5,253 nucleotides of DNA, taken from assembly GCA_021793745.1 (NCBI GenBank), contig JAJYSD010000132.1, positions 1-5,253 of the forward strand, in the 5' to 3' direction. Origin of the DNA: Bacillota bacterium (lineage in GTDB: Bacteria; Bacillota; Bacilli; Thermoactinomycetales; DSM-44946). Below, piece by piece: positions 1 through 5,184 of this stretch. Positions within the stretch are counted from its first letter, which is position 1, and every line of letters begins with the position of its first letter. Position numbers and translations under genes: made by a program. The notes under the pieces are model-generated. The model saw only the letters and a list, made by a program, of their open reading frames with translations, was not told the origin of the DNA and did no database searches.

Positions 1-73
1 TCCGATCTTCCCCCCTGCTGCCGGCTATCCATGTGGAGCGGGCCGCCGGGGTGGATCCCGTTTCAAACCGAAA

Positions 74-99
74 CGAAAAAACACCGCAAAGGCGGTGTT
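74..99 (-). terminator. Intrinsic terminator, minus strand
   Basis: An 8-bp perfect stem (80-87 with 92-99, AACACCGC against GCGGTGTT) closes a 4-base loop. Read on the minus strand, the second arm runs straight into a T tract (TTTTTT across the end of the stem and positions 75-79). It is the first minus-strand terminator below the YciI-like gene, but it lies about 184 bp after that stop codon. It may end that transcript or a separate small one. Confidence 0.75.
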
Positions 100-171
100 G
101 AAACGGAAATCAACCGGGGTTCAAAATTTCCTTCGATCAACCGTCATTTCGGAACAAGGCATGCGCATAGT

Positions 172-200
172 GATATACCATGGAAGGTTACTTTCCACAA
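172..200 (-). promoter_or_regulatory. Weak candidate promoter with an embedded dyad
   Basis: On the minus strand, TTGTGG (195-200) and TATATC (172-177) are separated by 17 bp, so both boxes match the sigma-A consensus only partly. The spacer contains the inverted repeat TGGAAGG-TTA-CTTTCCA at 181-197, with one wobble position, which looks like an operator or a short hairpin. A transcript starting here would run into the terminator at 74-99 after roughly 90 bases. Chance occurrence is quite possible. Confidence 0.25.
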
Positions 201-224
201 TCCCCTTCCGTACCAACAGGTTGT

Positions 225-263
225 GCCGTCATCCGGCCGGAAGCCGGGGGCGGCGGTTTTTTT
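225..263 (+). terminator. Intrinsic terminator, plus strand
   Basis: Read on the plus strand, 225-230 pairs with 249-254 and 232-237 pairs with 243-248. The result is about 12 base pairs, including two U-G pairs, with one bulged A (231) and the loop CGGAA. The stem is followed after two G residues by seven T residues (257-263). This is a good intrinsic terminator for transcription entering from the left edge, although no plus-strand gene can be confirmed inside the window. Confidence 0.65.
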
Positions 264-282
264 GGCGCGCAAACCCGGATGA

Positions 283-519
283 TCACCGGACCCTTTTCCA
301 TTCGTGCATCTCCAGCCGGCGGACGCCCTCAACCACGTAGGGATCCTTCTCCGCCATTTCCTTCGCCTCCTCCAGGGAGTCGGCGATATCAATCACCAGT
401 CCGCCCGCTCCGTCGGCGAAGGGGTCCATCGCAAAAATCTTCCCCTGCTCCTTCAGGGATTCCAGATAGGCCAAATGCTGGGGACGATAGGTGTGCAAAA
501 TCGCCGCGTAATAAGCCAT
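283..519 (-). CDS. YciI-like family small protein
   Basis: A 78-residue protein of the YciI-like family, a ferredoxin-like alpha/beta fold found in small stand-alone proteins and in a few catabolic enzymes such as a dehydrochlorinase. The function here is unknown. Family-like features are the opening YYAAILHTYRPQHLAYL, with His15 at the position of the conserved family histidine. There is also an Asp-rich stretch at Asp32-Asp36 and the C-terminal DPYVVEG motif (59-65). I chose the ATG at 519 because the GGGGG at 529-533 is 9 bases upstream of it but only 3 from the in-frame GTG at 525. A TAA at 526-528 blocks any earlier start. It lies 104 bp below the flavin reductase gene with no terminator between them, so the two are probably co-transcribed. 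The family call is firm; any enzymatic role is a guess. Confidence 0.85.
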   Translation of the reverse strand: MAYYAAILHTYRPQHLAYLESLKEQGKIFAMDPFADGAGGLVIDIADSLEEAKEMAEKDPYVVEGVRRLEMHEWKRVR

Positions 520-623
520 CGGCACTTACCCCCGCATCCGGAATTCGGTCCACAACGGATCGCATGAGAAGAGCCGCCGGGGAGCGCCGGCCGAAGGGTT
601 GCGGCGCACCGCCGGCCTCGGCA
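520..623 (-). other. GC-rich intercistronic spacer
   Basis: This 104-bp spacer separates the flavin reductase and YciI-like genes. It contains several overlapping self-complementary GC blocks (GCCGGC at 586-591 and 611-616; GCGCC at 584-588 with GGCGC at 603-607). These could fold in the RNA, but no T tract follows, so they do not form an intrinsic terminator. No promoter with a convincing -10 box is visible. Read-through from the flavin reductase gene seems likely. Confidence 0.4.
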
Positions 624-1094
624 TCAGCTTCTGGATTCCAGAGAGACGGGGAAGAAGTGACCCCTGAAAAAGCCCAGGGCATCCCCCTCGTCGTATTGAT
701 AGTGCTTCACTTCGCCCAGATACAACACGTGATCGCCCCCGTCGTACGACTTCCAGGGGACGCATTGGATGGTGGCGAGGGCATCGGCCAAATAGGGCGC
801 AAAGTCCCCTTCTCTCCAAGGAACCTCGAGGCCCTCCTGGGGCTTGCCTGCGAAATGGAGGGCGAGGTCTTGTTGGTGCCCGCGGAGGATGTTGACGGCA
901 AAGGCATTGTCGCGCATGTAGGTGCAGGATTTGATGTTTCGACTTACCGACACCAACACCAGGGGCGGCTCCAGGGATACCGACGTGAAGGAGTTGGCGG
1001 TAAACCCGTGCTTTCCTTGGTCCGTGTCGAAGGTCACCACGGTGACACCGGTGGCGAAGGTGCCCAAACAATTGCGATAATCCCGAAGATCCAT
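624..1094 (-). CDS. Flavin reductase domain protein (HpaC/RutF-like)
   Basis: A 156-residue single-domain protein of the flavin reductase-like family (COG1853 type), which binds FMN or FAD in a split-barrel dimer. Many members reduce free flavin with NAD(P)H for a partner monooxygenase. Visible motifs are FATGVTVVT (13-21), GFTANSFTSVSLEPPLVL (30-47, the flavin phosphate/isoalloxazine-contacting region), AVNIL (66-70) and GDHVLYLGEV (120-129), all in the usual order at full family length. The start at 1094 is fixed by AGGAGGGG at 1101-1108, 6 bases upstream. A perfect TATAAT lies about 53 bp upstream (1147-1152), so the gene seems to have its own promoter separate from the fix operon. The YciI-like gene follows. 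No oxygenase partner is in the window, so the substrate and partner are unknown. It could also be a flavoprotein oxidoreductase with another role. Confidence 0.9.
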   Translation of the reverse strand: MDLRDYRNCLGTFATGVTVVTFDTDQGKHGFTANSFTSVSLEPPLVLVSVSRNIKSCTYMRDNAFAVNILRGHQQDLALHFAGKPQEGLEVPWREGDFAPYLADALATIQCVPWKSYDGGDHVLYLGEVKHYQYDEGDALGFFRGHFFPVSLESRS

Positions 1095-1146
1095 TCATTT
1101 CCCCTCCTGCTGATAACACTCGACCATGGCGAAATACCTTGCCCCC

Positions 1147-1176
1147 ATTATACCGGAAAAAACCTTCTTTCATCCA
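1147..1176 (-). promoter_or_regulatory. Promoter of the flavin reductase gene
   Basis: On the minus strand a perfect TATAAT occupies 1147-1152. The best -35 candidate is TGGATG at 1171-1176 with an 18-bp spacer, a poor match. The predicted start near 1140 gives a leader of about 46 bases that ends with a strong ribosome binding site. The position directly upstream of a gene start supports the call. The weak -35 suggests low basal strength or an activator. Confidence 0.6.
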
Positions 1177-1197
1177 TTCTCCGGCGTTCCGGCCGAT

Positions 1198-1223
1198 AAA
1201 AACGGCCCTGTCCTGCGACAGGG
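1198..1223 (-). terminator. Probable terminator of the fix operon
   Basis: On the minus strand CCCTGTC (1217-1223) and GACAGGG (1206-1212) form a perfect 7-bp stem with the loop GCAG. The bases CCG then precede five T residues (1198-1202). The 3-base gap before the T tract makes it weaker than ideal. It lies 121 bp after the fixX stop and just before the flavin reductase promoter, which fits the end of the fix transcript. A competing hairpin (1191-1195 with 1203-1207) overlaps its 3' arm. Confidence 0.5.
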
Positions 1224-1343
1224 TGAGGTTGTGGACCGAGCAAGAGCCTCTCGGCTCGATGATGACGAAGCCGGAGGGCTGTGGGCCGGCCGCACCGGGA
1301 AGCCGAACTCCCTCCCCAGGGATCGCATGGACGGGCCGCCTTC

Positions 1344-1625
1344 TCATCCGTATTTATAGGTGATCCCGTAACCTCCCTTCGGATACACCCAGTAAATATT
1401 GTAATCGGGACAACCGATCCGGCAGGTGCCGCACTCGATACAGTTTTCAAAGGCCACCGTGGTCATTTCACCGGTCCATTCGTAGACATCCGCCGGACAG
1501 AAATGGGTGCACTCCTTCGTCTCGCACCTCAGGCAGACCTCCTGATCCTTGATGATCAGGTGGGACTGTTCATCCACCTTGTACCGGATGGTGAACAGCC
1601 GGTCGGCGATCTTCATTTCACTCAT
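1344..1625 (-). CDS. fixX: FixX/EtfX ferredoxin-like protein
   Basis: A 93-residue ferredoxin-like subunit that partners FixC in the ETF:quinone oxidoreductase part of the FixABCX complex. It carries eight cysteines in two groups: Cys31, 34, 39 and 43 (CLRCETKECTHFCP), then Cys62, 65, 68 and 72 (CIECGTCRIGCP). That is enough for two [4Fe-4S] clusters, as reported for bifurcating FixABCX/EtfABCX complexes. The C-terminal YWVYPKGGYGITYKYG is the usual end of the family. The start at 1625 is chosen because TGGAGGG (1636-1642) is 10 bases upstream; the ATG at 1643 has no ribosome binding site. Its ATG overlaps the fixC stop (ATGA, 1622-1625), so translation is probably coupled. By family knowledge the clusters carry the low-potential electron branch toward ferredoxin or flavodoxin. 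The identity is secure; the electron acceptor in this organism is not shown. Confidence 0.96.
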   Translation of the reverse strand: MSEMKIADRLFTIRYKVDEQSHLIIKDQEVCLRCETKECTHFCPADVYEWTGEMTTVAFENCIECGTCRIGCPDYNIYWVYPKGGYGITYKYG

Positions 1626-2929
1626 CCGTTCATCGCCCTCCATCCTTTGATTCCCAATTTGGCCAGCCCCCAGGCTCCGCCTCCCGCCTCCTTCAGATAG
1701 TTCAGCATCTTTTTCTGTTTCTCCCCTTTGGGAACCCCGTCGACGAGGAACAGTTCATAGAGGGCTTGATTGGCCGCTTGCGGCAGCCGATTGAAGAGGA
1801 GATCGGGATCTTCTTCCTTCAAAAATTCGTGCATGCCCTTGTATTTGACAAGATCCTTGCGGATGAAGGACTGGTGGATCTTTTCGTCGTAAAGGCTGAG
1901 GGTCTCCTGGGAGAAGTCACCGCGTTTCTTCGCCTCGATCACGGCTTCCCCGGCATACCGGCCCGAGGTCATCGCCAGATTGGACCCCTCCCGGTGCACA
2001 AAATTGACCAGCTGTGCGGCATCCCCCACGATGCACCAGCCGTTGCCGCTCAACGGGGGGACCGAATTCCACCCCCCCTCGGGGATCAGGTGGCCGGAGT
2101 ATTCCTTCACTTCGCCGCCCTCGATCAGGCGGCGGATCATCGGATGTTTCTTGACATGGTCCAAAATCTCATAGGGCTTGATCTTCTTCTTCTTGAGATG
2201 GTTCACCATGACGCCGATACCCAGGGACAGGGTATCCTTGTTCGTGTACAGAAAGCCCATCCCGGCCATCCCCAGGGAGGTCTTGCCGAAAAATTCAATG
2301 GTGACGCCCTCGTCCTTCTCCAGGTTGAAGCGATCTTCGATCTTTTCCCGGGGGAGGGCGATCACTTCCTTGACCGCCAGGGACACCTCGTCCGGCTTCC
2401 ACTCCCGATGGATGCCCAGCGATTTCCCCAGCAGCGAATTCACCCCGTCGGCGATAATCACCGCGTCGGCGTACAGATCCCCGTCTTCCCGGTCGGTGCG
2501 GACGCCGATGACCCGATCCCCTTCGGTGATCAGCTCCGTCGCCACCGTCGAATAGATCGGCAGCGCCCCCGCCTCCACCGCCTGATCGGCGAACCACTGG
2601 TCAAACTTGACGCGCAGGGCCGTCCAGCAATTGACCGGCTCCTTATACGCCTCATTGCGGTGACCCAAGGTGACCGCCGACTCCTCCCCCATCAACCAGA
2701 TCCGCTGCTCGACAACCCGCCGCTCCACCGGCGCTTTTTTCCATTTATCGGGAAGGATCTCCTCCAACTGTTTCCGATACAATACGCCTCCGAATAAATT
2801 TTTGGCACCCGGAAATTCGCCCCGTTCCAAGAGAACCACCGAAAGCCCCGCCTTGGCCATCGTGTAAGCGGCGGCGCTGCCGGCGGGTCCGGCCCCTACC
2901 ACGATTGCATCAAATTTTTCCTGAGCCAT
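1622..2929 (-). CDS. fixC: FixC/EtfC FAD-dependent ETF:quinone oxidoreductase-like subunit
   Basis: A 435-residue flavoprotein of the FixC/geranylgeranyl reductase-like family. It is homologous to the FAD domain of ETF:ubiquinone oxidoreductase but lacks the fused ferredoxin, which here is the separate FixX. The N-terminus has the dinucleotide-binding motif GAGPAG (12-17) with Glu35 at the end of the second strand, followed by FPGAKNLFGG. A further FAD contact is IIADGVNSLLG (158-168), and the C-terminal FAD motif is GWCIVGDAAQLVNF (297-310) followed by HREGSNLAMTSGRYAGEA. No transmembrane helix is evident, so membrane contact is probably monotopic, as in the ETF-QO family. The start is set by GGAGGAGG at 2937-2944, 7 bases upstream. 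It probably passes the high-potential electron to quinone. It follows fixB after 68 bp and overlaps fixX by 4 bp. Confidence 0.97.
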   Translation of the reverse strand: MAQEKFDAIVVGAGPAGSAAAYTMAKAGLSVVLLERGEFPGAKNLFGGVLYRKQLEEILPDKWKKAPVERRVVEQRIWLMGEESAVTLGHRNEAYKEPVNCWTALRVKFDQWFADQAVEAGALPIYSTVATELITEGDRVIGVRTDREDGDLYADAVIIADGVNSLLGKSLGIHREWKPDEVSLAVKEVIALPREKIEDRFNLEKDEGVTIEFFGKTSLGMAGMGFLYTNKDTLSLGIGVMVNHLKKKKIKPYEILDHVKKHPMIRRLIEGGEVKEYSGHLIPEGGWNSVPPLSGNGWCIVGDAAQLVNFVHREGSNLAMTSGRYAGEAVIEAKKRGDFSQETLSLYDEKIHQSFIRKDLVKYKGMHEFLKEEDPDLLFNRLPQAANQALYELFLVDGVPKGEKQKKMLNYLKEAGGGAWGLAKLGIKGWRAMNG

Positions 2930-2997
2930 CTCTCCGCCTCCTCCGTCCCCATGGTCTCTGCCTCGTGATCATCCCTTTTCCGTCGGACCCTCCGGGT

Positions 2998-4053
2998 TCA
3001 CGCCTTCTCCACCGGCAAAAGGCCCCGACGCTTCTTCACTTCCTCGATCATCGCCGGAACAATTTGGGACCAGTCGCCCACGACCCCGTAATGGGCGATT
3101 TTGAAGATGGGGGCGCTTGGATCCTTGTTGATGGCCACGATGACATCGGAGTTTTGCATCCCGACCACGTGCTGCACAGCGCCGGAGATGCCGACGGCGA
3201 TGTACAGCTTGGGCCGAACCGTGTGACCCGTCTGCCCCACCTGGTGATCGTGACTGATCCAGCCCGCTTCGACTACGGCCCGGCTCGCTCCGACCACGCC
3301 GCCCAGGGCATCGGCCAATTCCTTCAACATCTTGAACCCGTCGGGACTGCCCAATCCGCGGCCACCGGCCACGATCACGGAGGCATCCTCCAGGTGAACC
3401 TTCTGTTCATCCTGAATGAAGTCAAGGACCCGAGCCGCCACATCCTCCTCCTTCACCGGACAGCGGAAGGGGATGATCTCCCCTTGACGGGAGGGATCCC
3501 GCGGCAGGGCATCAAACACCCCGGGCCGGGCCGTCGCCATCTGCGGCCGGTATTTCTTGCACAAAATCGTCGCCACCATCTTTTCCGAAAAGGCCGGGCG
3601 GCTGGCGAGCAGCAGCCGGCTGGGCGGAGGCTCCACATCCAGCATCGTGGAATCGGCGGTCAATCCCGTCGGGAGGTGCGTCGCAATCGCCCCCGCCAAA
3701 TCCCGACCGGTGTAGGTCGCTCCAAAGAGGACGATCTCGGGCTTGATCTCCCGGATCAACTCCAAACAGACGCGGCTGTAGGGAAACGTCCGGTAATCCT
3801 TCAGCACCGGATCATCGGCGAGGTATACCTTATCCGCCCCGTAACTGATCGCTTCCCGGGCCAGATGCTCCACATCCTGGCCCATCACCAGGGCGAGGGT
3901 GTCCACCTCCAGCTTCTGGGCCAGCTGTCGCCCGATCCCCAACAGCTGCCAGGAAACCGGCCTGGCTTTTCCCTCCCGCTGTTCGACGACGACCAGCACT
4001 CCGCGGTATTCGGACCAGTCGGGTTCGGTGTTAGGATTGCGCGCTTCCGTCAT
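2998..4053 (-). CDS. fixB: FixB/EtfA electron transfer flavoprotein alpha subunit
   Basis: A 351-residue ETF alpha subunit. An N-terminal ETF alpha/beta domain (about 17-215, with [20 protein letters not shown] around 112-131) precedes the C-terminal FAD domain. There, GGRGLGS (230-236), SR (257-258), [11 protein letters not shown] (271-281) and HYGVVGD (321-327) mark FAD contacts. The ETF alpha signature is complete at 283-309 (LYIAVGISG, then QHVVG and IVAIN). The reading frame extends upstream inside fixA, but the ATG at 4053 has AGGAGG at 4061-4066, 7 bases away, and overlaps the fixA stop as ATGA (4050-4053). This start leaves about 16 extra residues ([16 protein letters not shown]) before the first conserved strand. 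It forms a heterodimer with FixA and carries the shuttling FAD between FixA and FixC. No N-terminal ferredoxin domain is present, unlike some clostridial EtfA proteins. Confidence 0.97.
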   Translation of the reverse strand: MTEARNPNTEPDWSEYRGVLVVVEQREGKARPVSWQLLGIGRQLAQKLEVDTLALVMGQDVEHLAREAISYGADKVYLADDPVLKDYRTFPYSRVCLELIREIKPEIVLFGATYTGRDLAGAIATHLPTGLTADSTMLDVEPPPSRLLLASRPAFSEKMVATILCKKYRPQMATARPGVFDALPRDPSRQGEIIPFRCPVKEEDVAARVLDFIQDEQKVHLEDASVIVAGGRGLGSPDGFKMLKELADALGGVVGASRAVVEAGWISHDHQVGQTGHTVRPKLYIAVGISGAVQHVVGMQNSDVIVAINKDPSAPIFKIAHYGVVGDWSQIVPAMIEEVKKRRGLLPVEKA

Positions 4054-4907
4054 GGGGCGACCTCCTCCCTTTCTGCATCCCATCCGAGCTTCTCCGGCAG
4101 TTCCGTTTCCCACAGCTTGTCGACCAGCTGTCTGGCCGCTTCCTCCGGCGGTGTATCCTCCAAAATCTCTCCGTCCACCGGCTTTTGCTCGGGAACCCAC
4201 GATTTCGCCACGATCGTCGGCGATCCCTTGAGGCCGATCTTGCTGACATCGATGTCCGAAAAATCCTTTACCGTCCAGACGATCGGCTTATAACGGGCCG
4301 CCCGGATCATCCCCGGCAGGCTGGCCCGTCGAACCTTGTTCATCTCCTGGAGGGCCGTAATCAGCGCCGGCAACCGGGTCTCCACCACCTCCACGCCGTC
4401 CTCCAGGTGGCGGTGGACGGTGATCCTCCGCTTCTCCACATCGAGGCGGACGACCTTCTCGACGTAGGTCAGCTGCTCGAGATCCAACCGGCAGGCAATT
4501 CCCGGTCCCACCTGTCCGGTGTCGCCGTCGAGGGTCTGTTTCCCGCAAAACACCAGGTCGACGGGGCCGAATTCCTCCGCCGCCTTTTGGATGGCCTTGG
4601 CCAGCACATAGGAGGTAGCCAGGGTATCCGCCCCGGCAAACTTCCGATCCGTGACCAGAATCGCCTCATCCGCCCCCAGGGAAATGCACTCCTTCAACGT
4701 CTTCTCGGCGGGCGGCGGACCCATGGTGATCACGGTGATGCGGGCGCCGTGCTGATCCTTGATGCGGAGCGCCTCTTCCAGGCCGTGCATGTCGTAAAAG
4801 TTGGCGATGGCCGGCACTCCCTGCCGGATGAGCGTGTTCGTCTTGGGATGAATCCTGATCTCACGGCTGTCGGGAACCTGCTTGACACAGACGACAATAT
4901 GCAGCAT
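4050..4907 (-). CDS. fixA: FixA/EtfB electron transfer flavoprotein beta subunit
   Basis: A 285-residue ETF beta subunit and the first gene of the operon. It begins MLHIVVCVKQVPDS, the standard family opening. Residues 61-106 (TMGPPPAEKTLKECISLGAD and following, then the AGADTLATSY segment) and CGKQTLDGDTGQVGPG (121-136) form the nucleotide-binding core. The DGDTxQVGP form is typical of bifurcating-type subunits that bind FAD where canonical ETFs bind AMP. The ETF beta signature fits at 164-184 (VHRHLEDGVE, then P180 and LIT). The start at 4907 is supported by the purine-rich ribosome binding site at 4916-4928 (AGGAGGGGAGGGG) and by family alignment. An upstream in-frame ATG at 4979 falls in the -10 box and is rejected. 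It is predicted to bind NADH and hold the bifurcating FAD. The stop overlaps the fixB start, so translation is probably coupled. Confidence 0.97.
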   Translation of the reverse strand: MLHIVVCVKQVPDSREIRIHPKTNTLIRQGVPAIANFYDMHGLEEALRIKDQHGARITVITMGPPPAEKTLKECISLGADEAILVTDRKFAGADTLATSYVLAKAIQKAAEEFGPVDLVFCGKQTLDGDTGQVGPGIACRLDLEQLTYVEKVVRLDVEKRRITVHRHLEDGVEVVETRLPALITALQEMNKVRRASLPGMIRAARYKPIVWTVKDFSDIDVSKIGLKGSPTIVAKSWVPEQKPVDGEILEDTPPEEAARQLVDKLWETELPEKLGWDAEREEVAP

Positions 4908-4956
4908 CTCCCAGACCCCTCCCCTCCTGATCCGGTTCAATGCAGAAATCTTCGAA

Positions 4957-4974
4957 TTGTGCAATATGTCACAT
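4957..4974. promoter_or_regulatory. Candidate Rex- or Fnr/Crp-type operator of the fix operon
   Basis: The inverted repeat TTGTGCAATATGTCACAT matches the Rex consensus TTGTGAA-N4-TTCACAA at 11 of 14 defined positions. Its core, TGTGC-N6-TCACA, matches the Crp/Fnr consensus TGTGA-N6-TCACA at 9 of 10. It covers the transcription start predicted near 4972, a place suited to repression. Rex senses the NADH/NAD+ ratio, which would fit an NADH-oxidising product. Which regulator binds cannot be settled from this sequence. Confidence 0.5.
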
Positions 4975-4978
4975 TTCA

Positions 4979-5007
4979 ATTATATCAGAAATTTCTGCTG
5001 AATAAAA
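4979..5007 (-). promoter_or_regulatory. Promoter of the fixABCX operon
   Basis: On the minus strand TGATATAAT (4979-4987) is a perfect TATAAT preceded by the extended -10 TG. The -35 region 17 bp upstream (TTTTAT, 5002-5007) is poor, as is common with extended -10 promoters. The predicted start near 4972 gives a leader of about 64 bases before fixA. The palindrome CAGAAATTTCTG lies in the spacer and the 4957-4974 inverted repeat overlaps the start site. Confidence 0.7.
4986..4997. repeat. Perfect 12-bp palindrome in the fix promoter
   Basis: CAGAAATTTCTG is self-complementary over 12 bp and sits between the -10 and -35 regions of the fix promoter. A half-site-like copy, GCAGAAATC, occurs at 4942-4950 in the leader. 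The position is right for a repressor site, but I cannot name the regulator. Confidence 0.45.
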
Positions 5008-5023
5008 GGGGAAAAATCCCTTT
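5005..5023. other. Small A/T-loop hairpin upstream of the fix promoter
   Basis: AAAGGG (5005-5010) pairs with CCCTTT (5018-5023) around an A-rich loop. On the minus strand it is followed by TTTTATT, so it could act as a weak second terminator for transcripts coming from the right. It overlaps the poor -35 region of the fix promoter. The stem is only 6-7 bp. Confidence 0.3.
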
Positions 5024-5123
5024 CGGCAGGGTATTGGACCGATTCGACCTCTCACATCGACAAGGAAGGCTCGCAGGTTCGCCGTTTCCCCGGATGAAGG
5101 GCGTTTTGAAGGGCTTTGTGAAC

Positions 5124-5165
5124 AAAAGCACGGGGCCGCATCCCCTCCAACGGCGATGCGACCCC
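5124..5165 (-). terminator. Intrinsic terminator after the ABC permease gene
   Basis: An 11-bp stem with one G-U pair (5155-5165 with 5132-5142, GGGGTCGCATC against GATGCGGCCCC on the minus strand) closes a 12-base loop. It is followed by GTGC and a short T run (TTTTGTT, from 5127 down). It begins 20 bp after the permease stop codon, the expected position for the end of that transcript. It should insulate the fix operon from it. Confidence 0.75.
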
Positions 5166-5184
5166 ATGAGGCAGAGGCATCGAC

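Larger units (their letters stand above)
1..282. other. Intergenic stretch without a convincing gene
   Basis: No reading frame here has both a plausible start with a ribosome binding site and a recognisable protein. A plus-strand frame is open from the left edge to a TGA at 99-101 and could be the tail of a gene outside the window. A minus-strand ATG at 32 runs off the left edge but lacks a Shine-Dalgarno sequence. Neither is supported well enough to call. What can be seen are two intrinsic terminators facing opposite ways (74-99 and 225-263) and a promoter-like dyad near 172-200, each listed separately. Confidence 0.6.

Noticed and set aside
180..1199. Plus-strand open frame across the YciI-like and flavin reductase genes
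   Set aside because: It runs through a plus-strand terminator and antisense to two genes with clear family motifs. It is low-complexity Pro/Arg/Ser-rich at the start.
1095..1343. Riboswitch or T-box leader upstream of the flavin reductase gene
   Set aside because: No T-box AGGGTGGTACCGCG-type motif, FMN-riboswitch or TPP core was visible, and the TATAAT promoter leaves only a leader of about 46 bases.
1766..2797. Long plus-strand open frame opposite fixC
   Set aside because: It is the antisense of a conserved flavoprotein gene in a GC-rich genome, with biased composition and no family motifs.
4054..4200. N-terminal extension of FixB by 49 residues
   Set aside because: The extension lies entirely inside fixA in another frame and is Gly/Arg-rich without homology features. 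The ATG at 4053 has an ideal ribosome binding site and the ATGA overlap.
2905..4293. Long plus-strand open frame opposite fixB and fixA
   Set aside because: It is the antisense shadow of two well-supported genes. Its sequence is rich in His, Arg, Pro and Gly, with no recognisable domain and no ribosome binding site.
4984..5000. CodY-like box over the fix -10 region
   Set aside because: Aligned to AATTTTCWGAAAATT it matches only about 10 of 15 positions, too poor to support CodY control.
5095..5114. Short direct repeat TGAAGGGC, two copies 12 bp apart
   Set aside because: Two 8-base copies are too few and too short to distinguish from chance, with no third copy and no link to a promoter element.
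5116..5133. Second Rex-like site with the half-site TTGTGAA
   Set aside because: Only one half matches well (10 of 14 overall). It overlaps the base of the permease terminator and is more than 120 bp upstream of the fix promoter.
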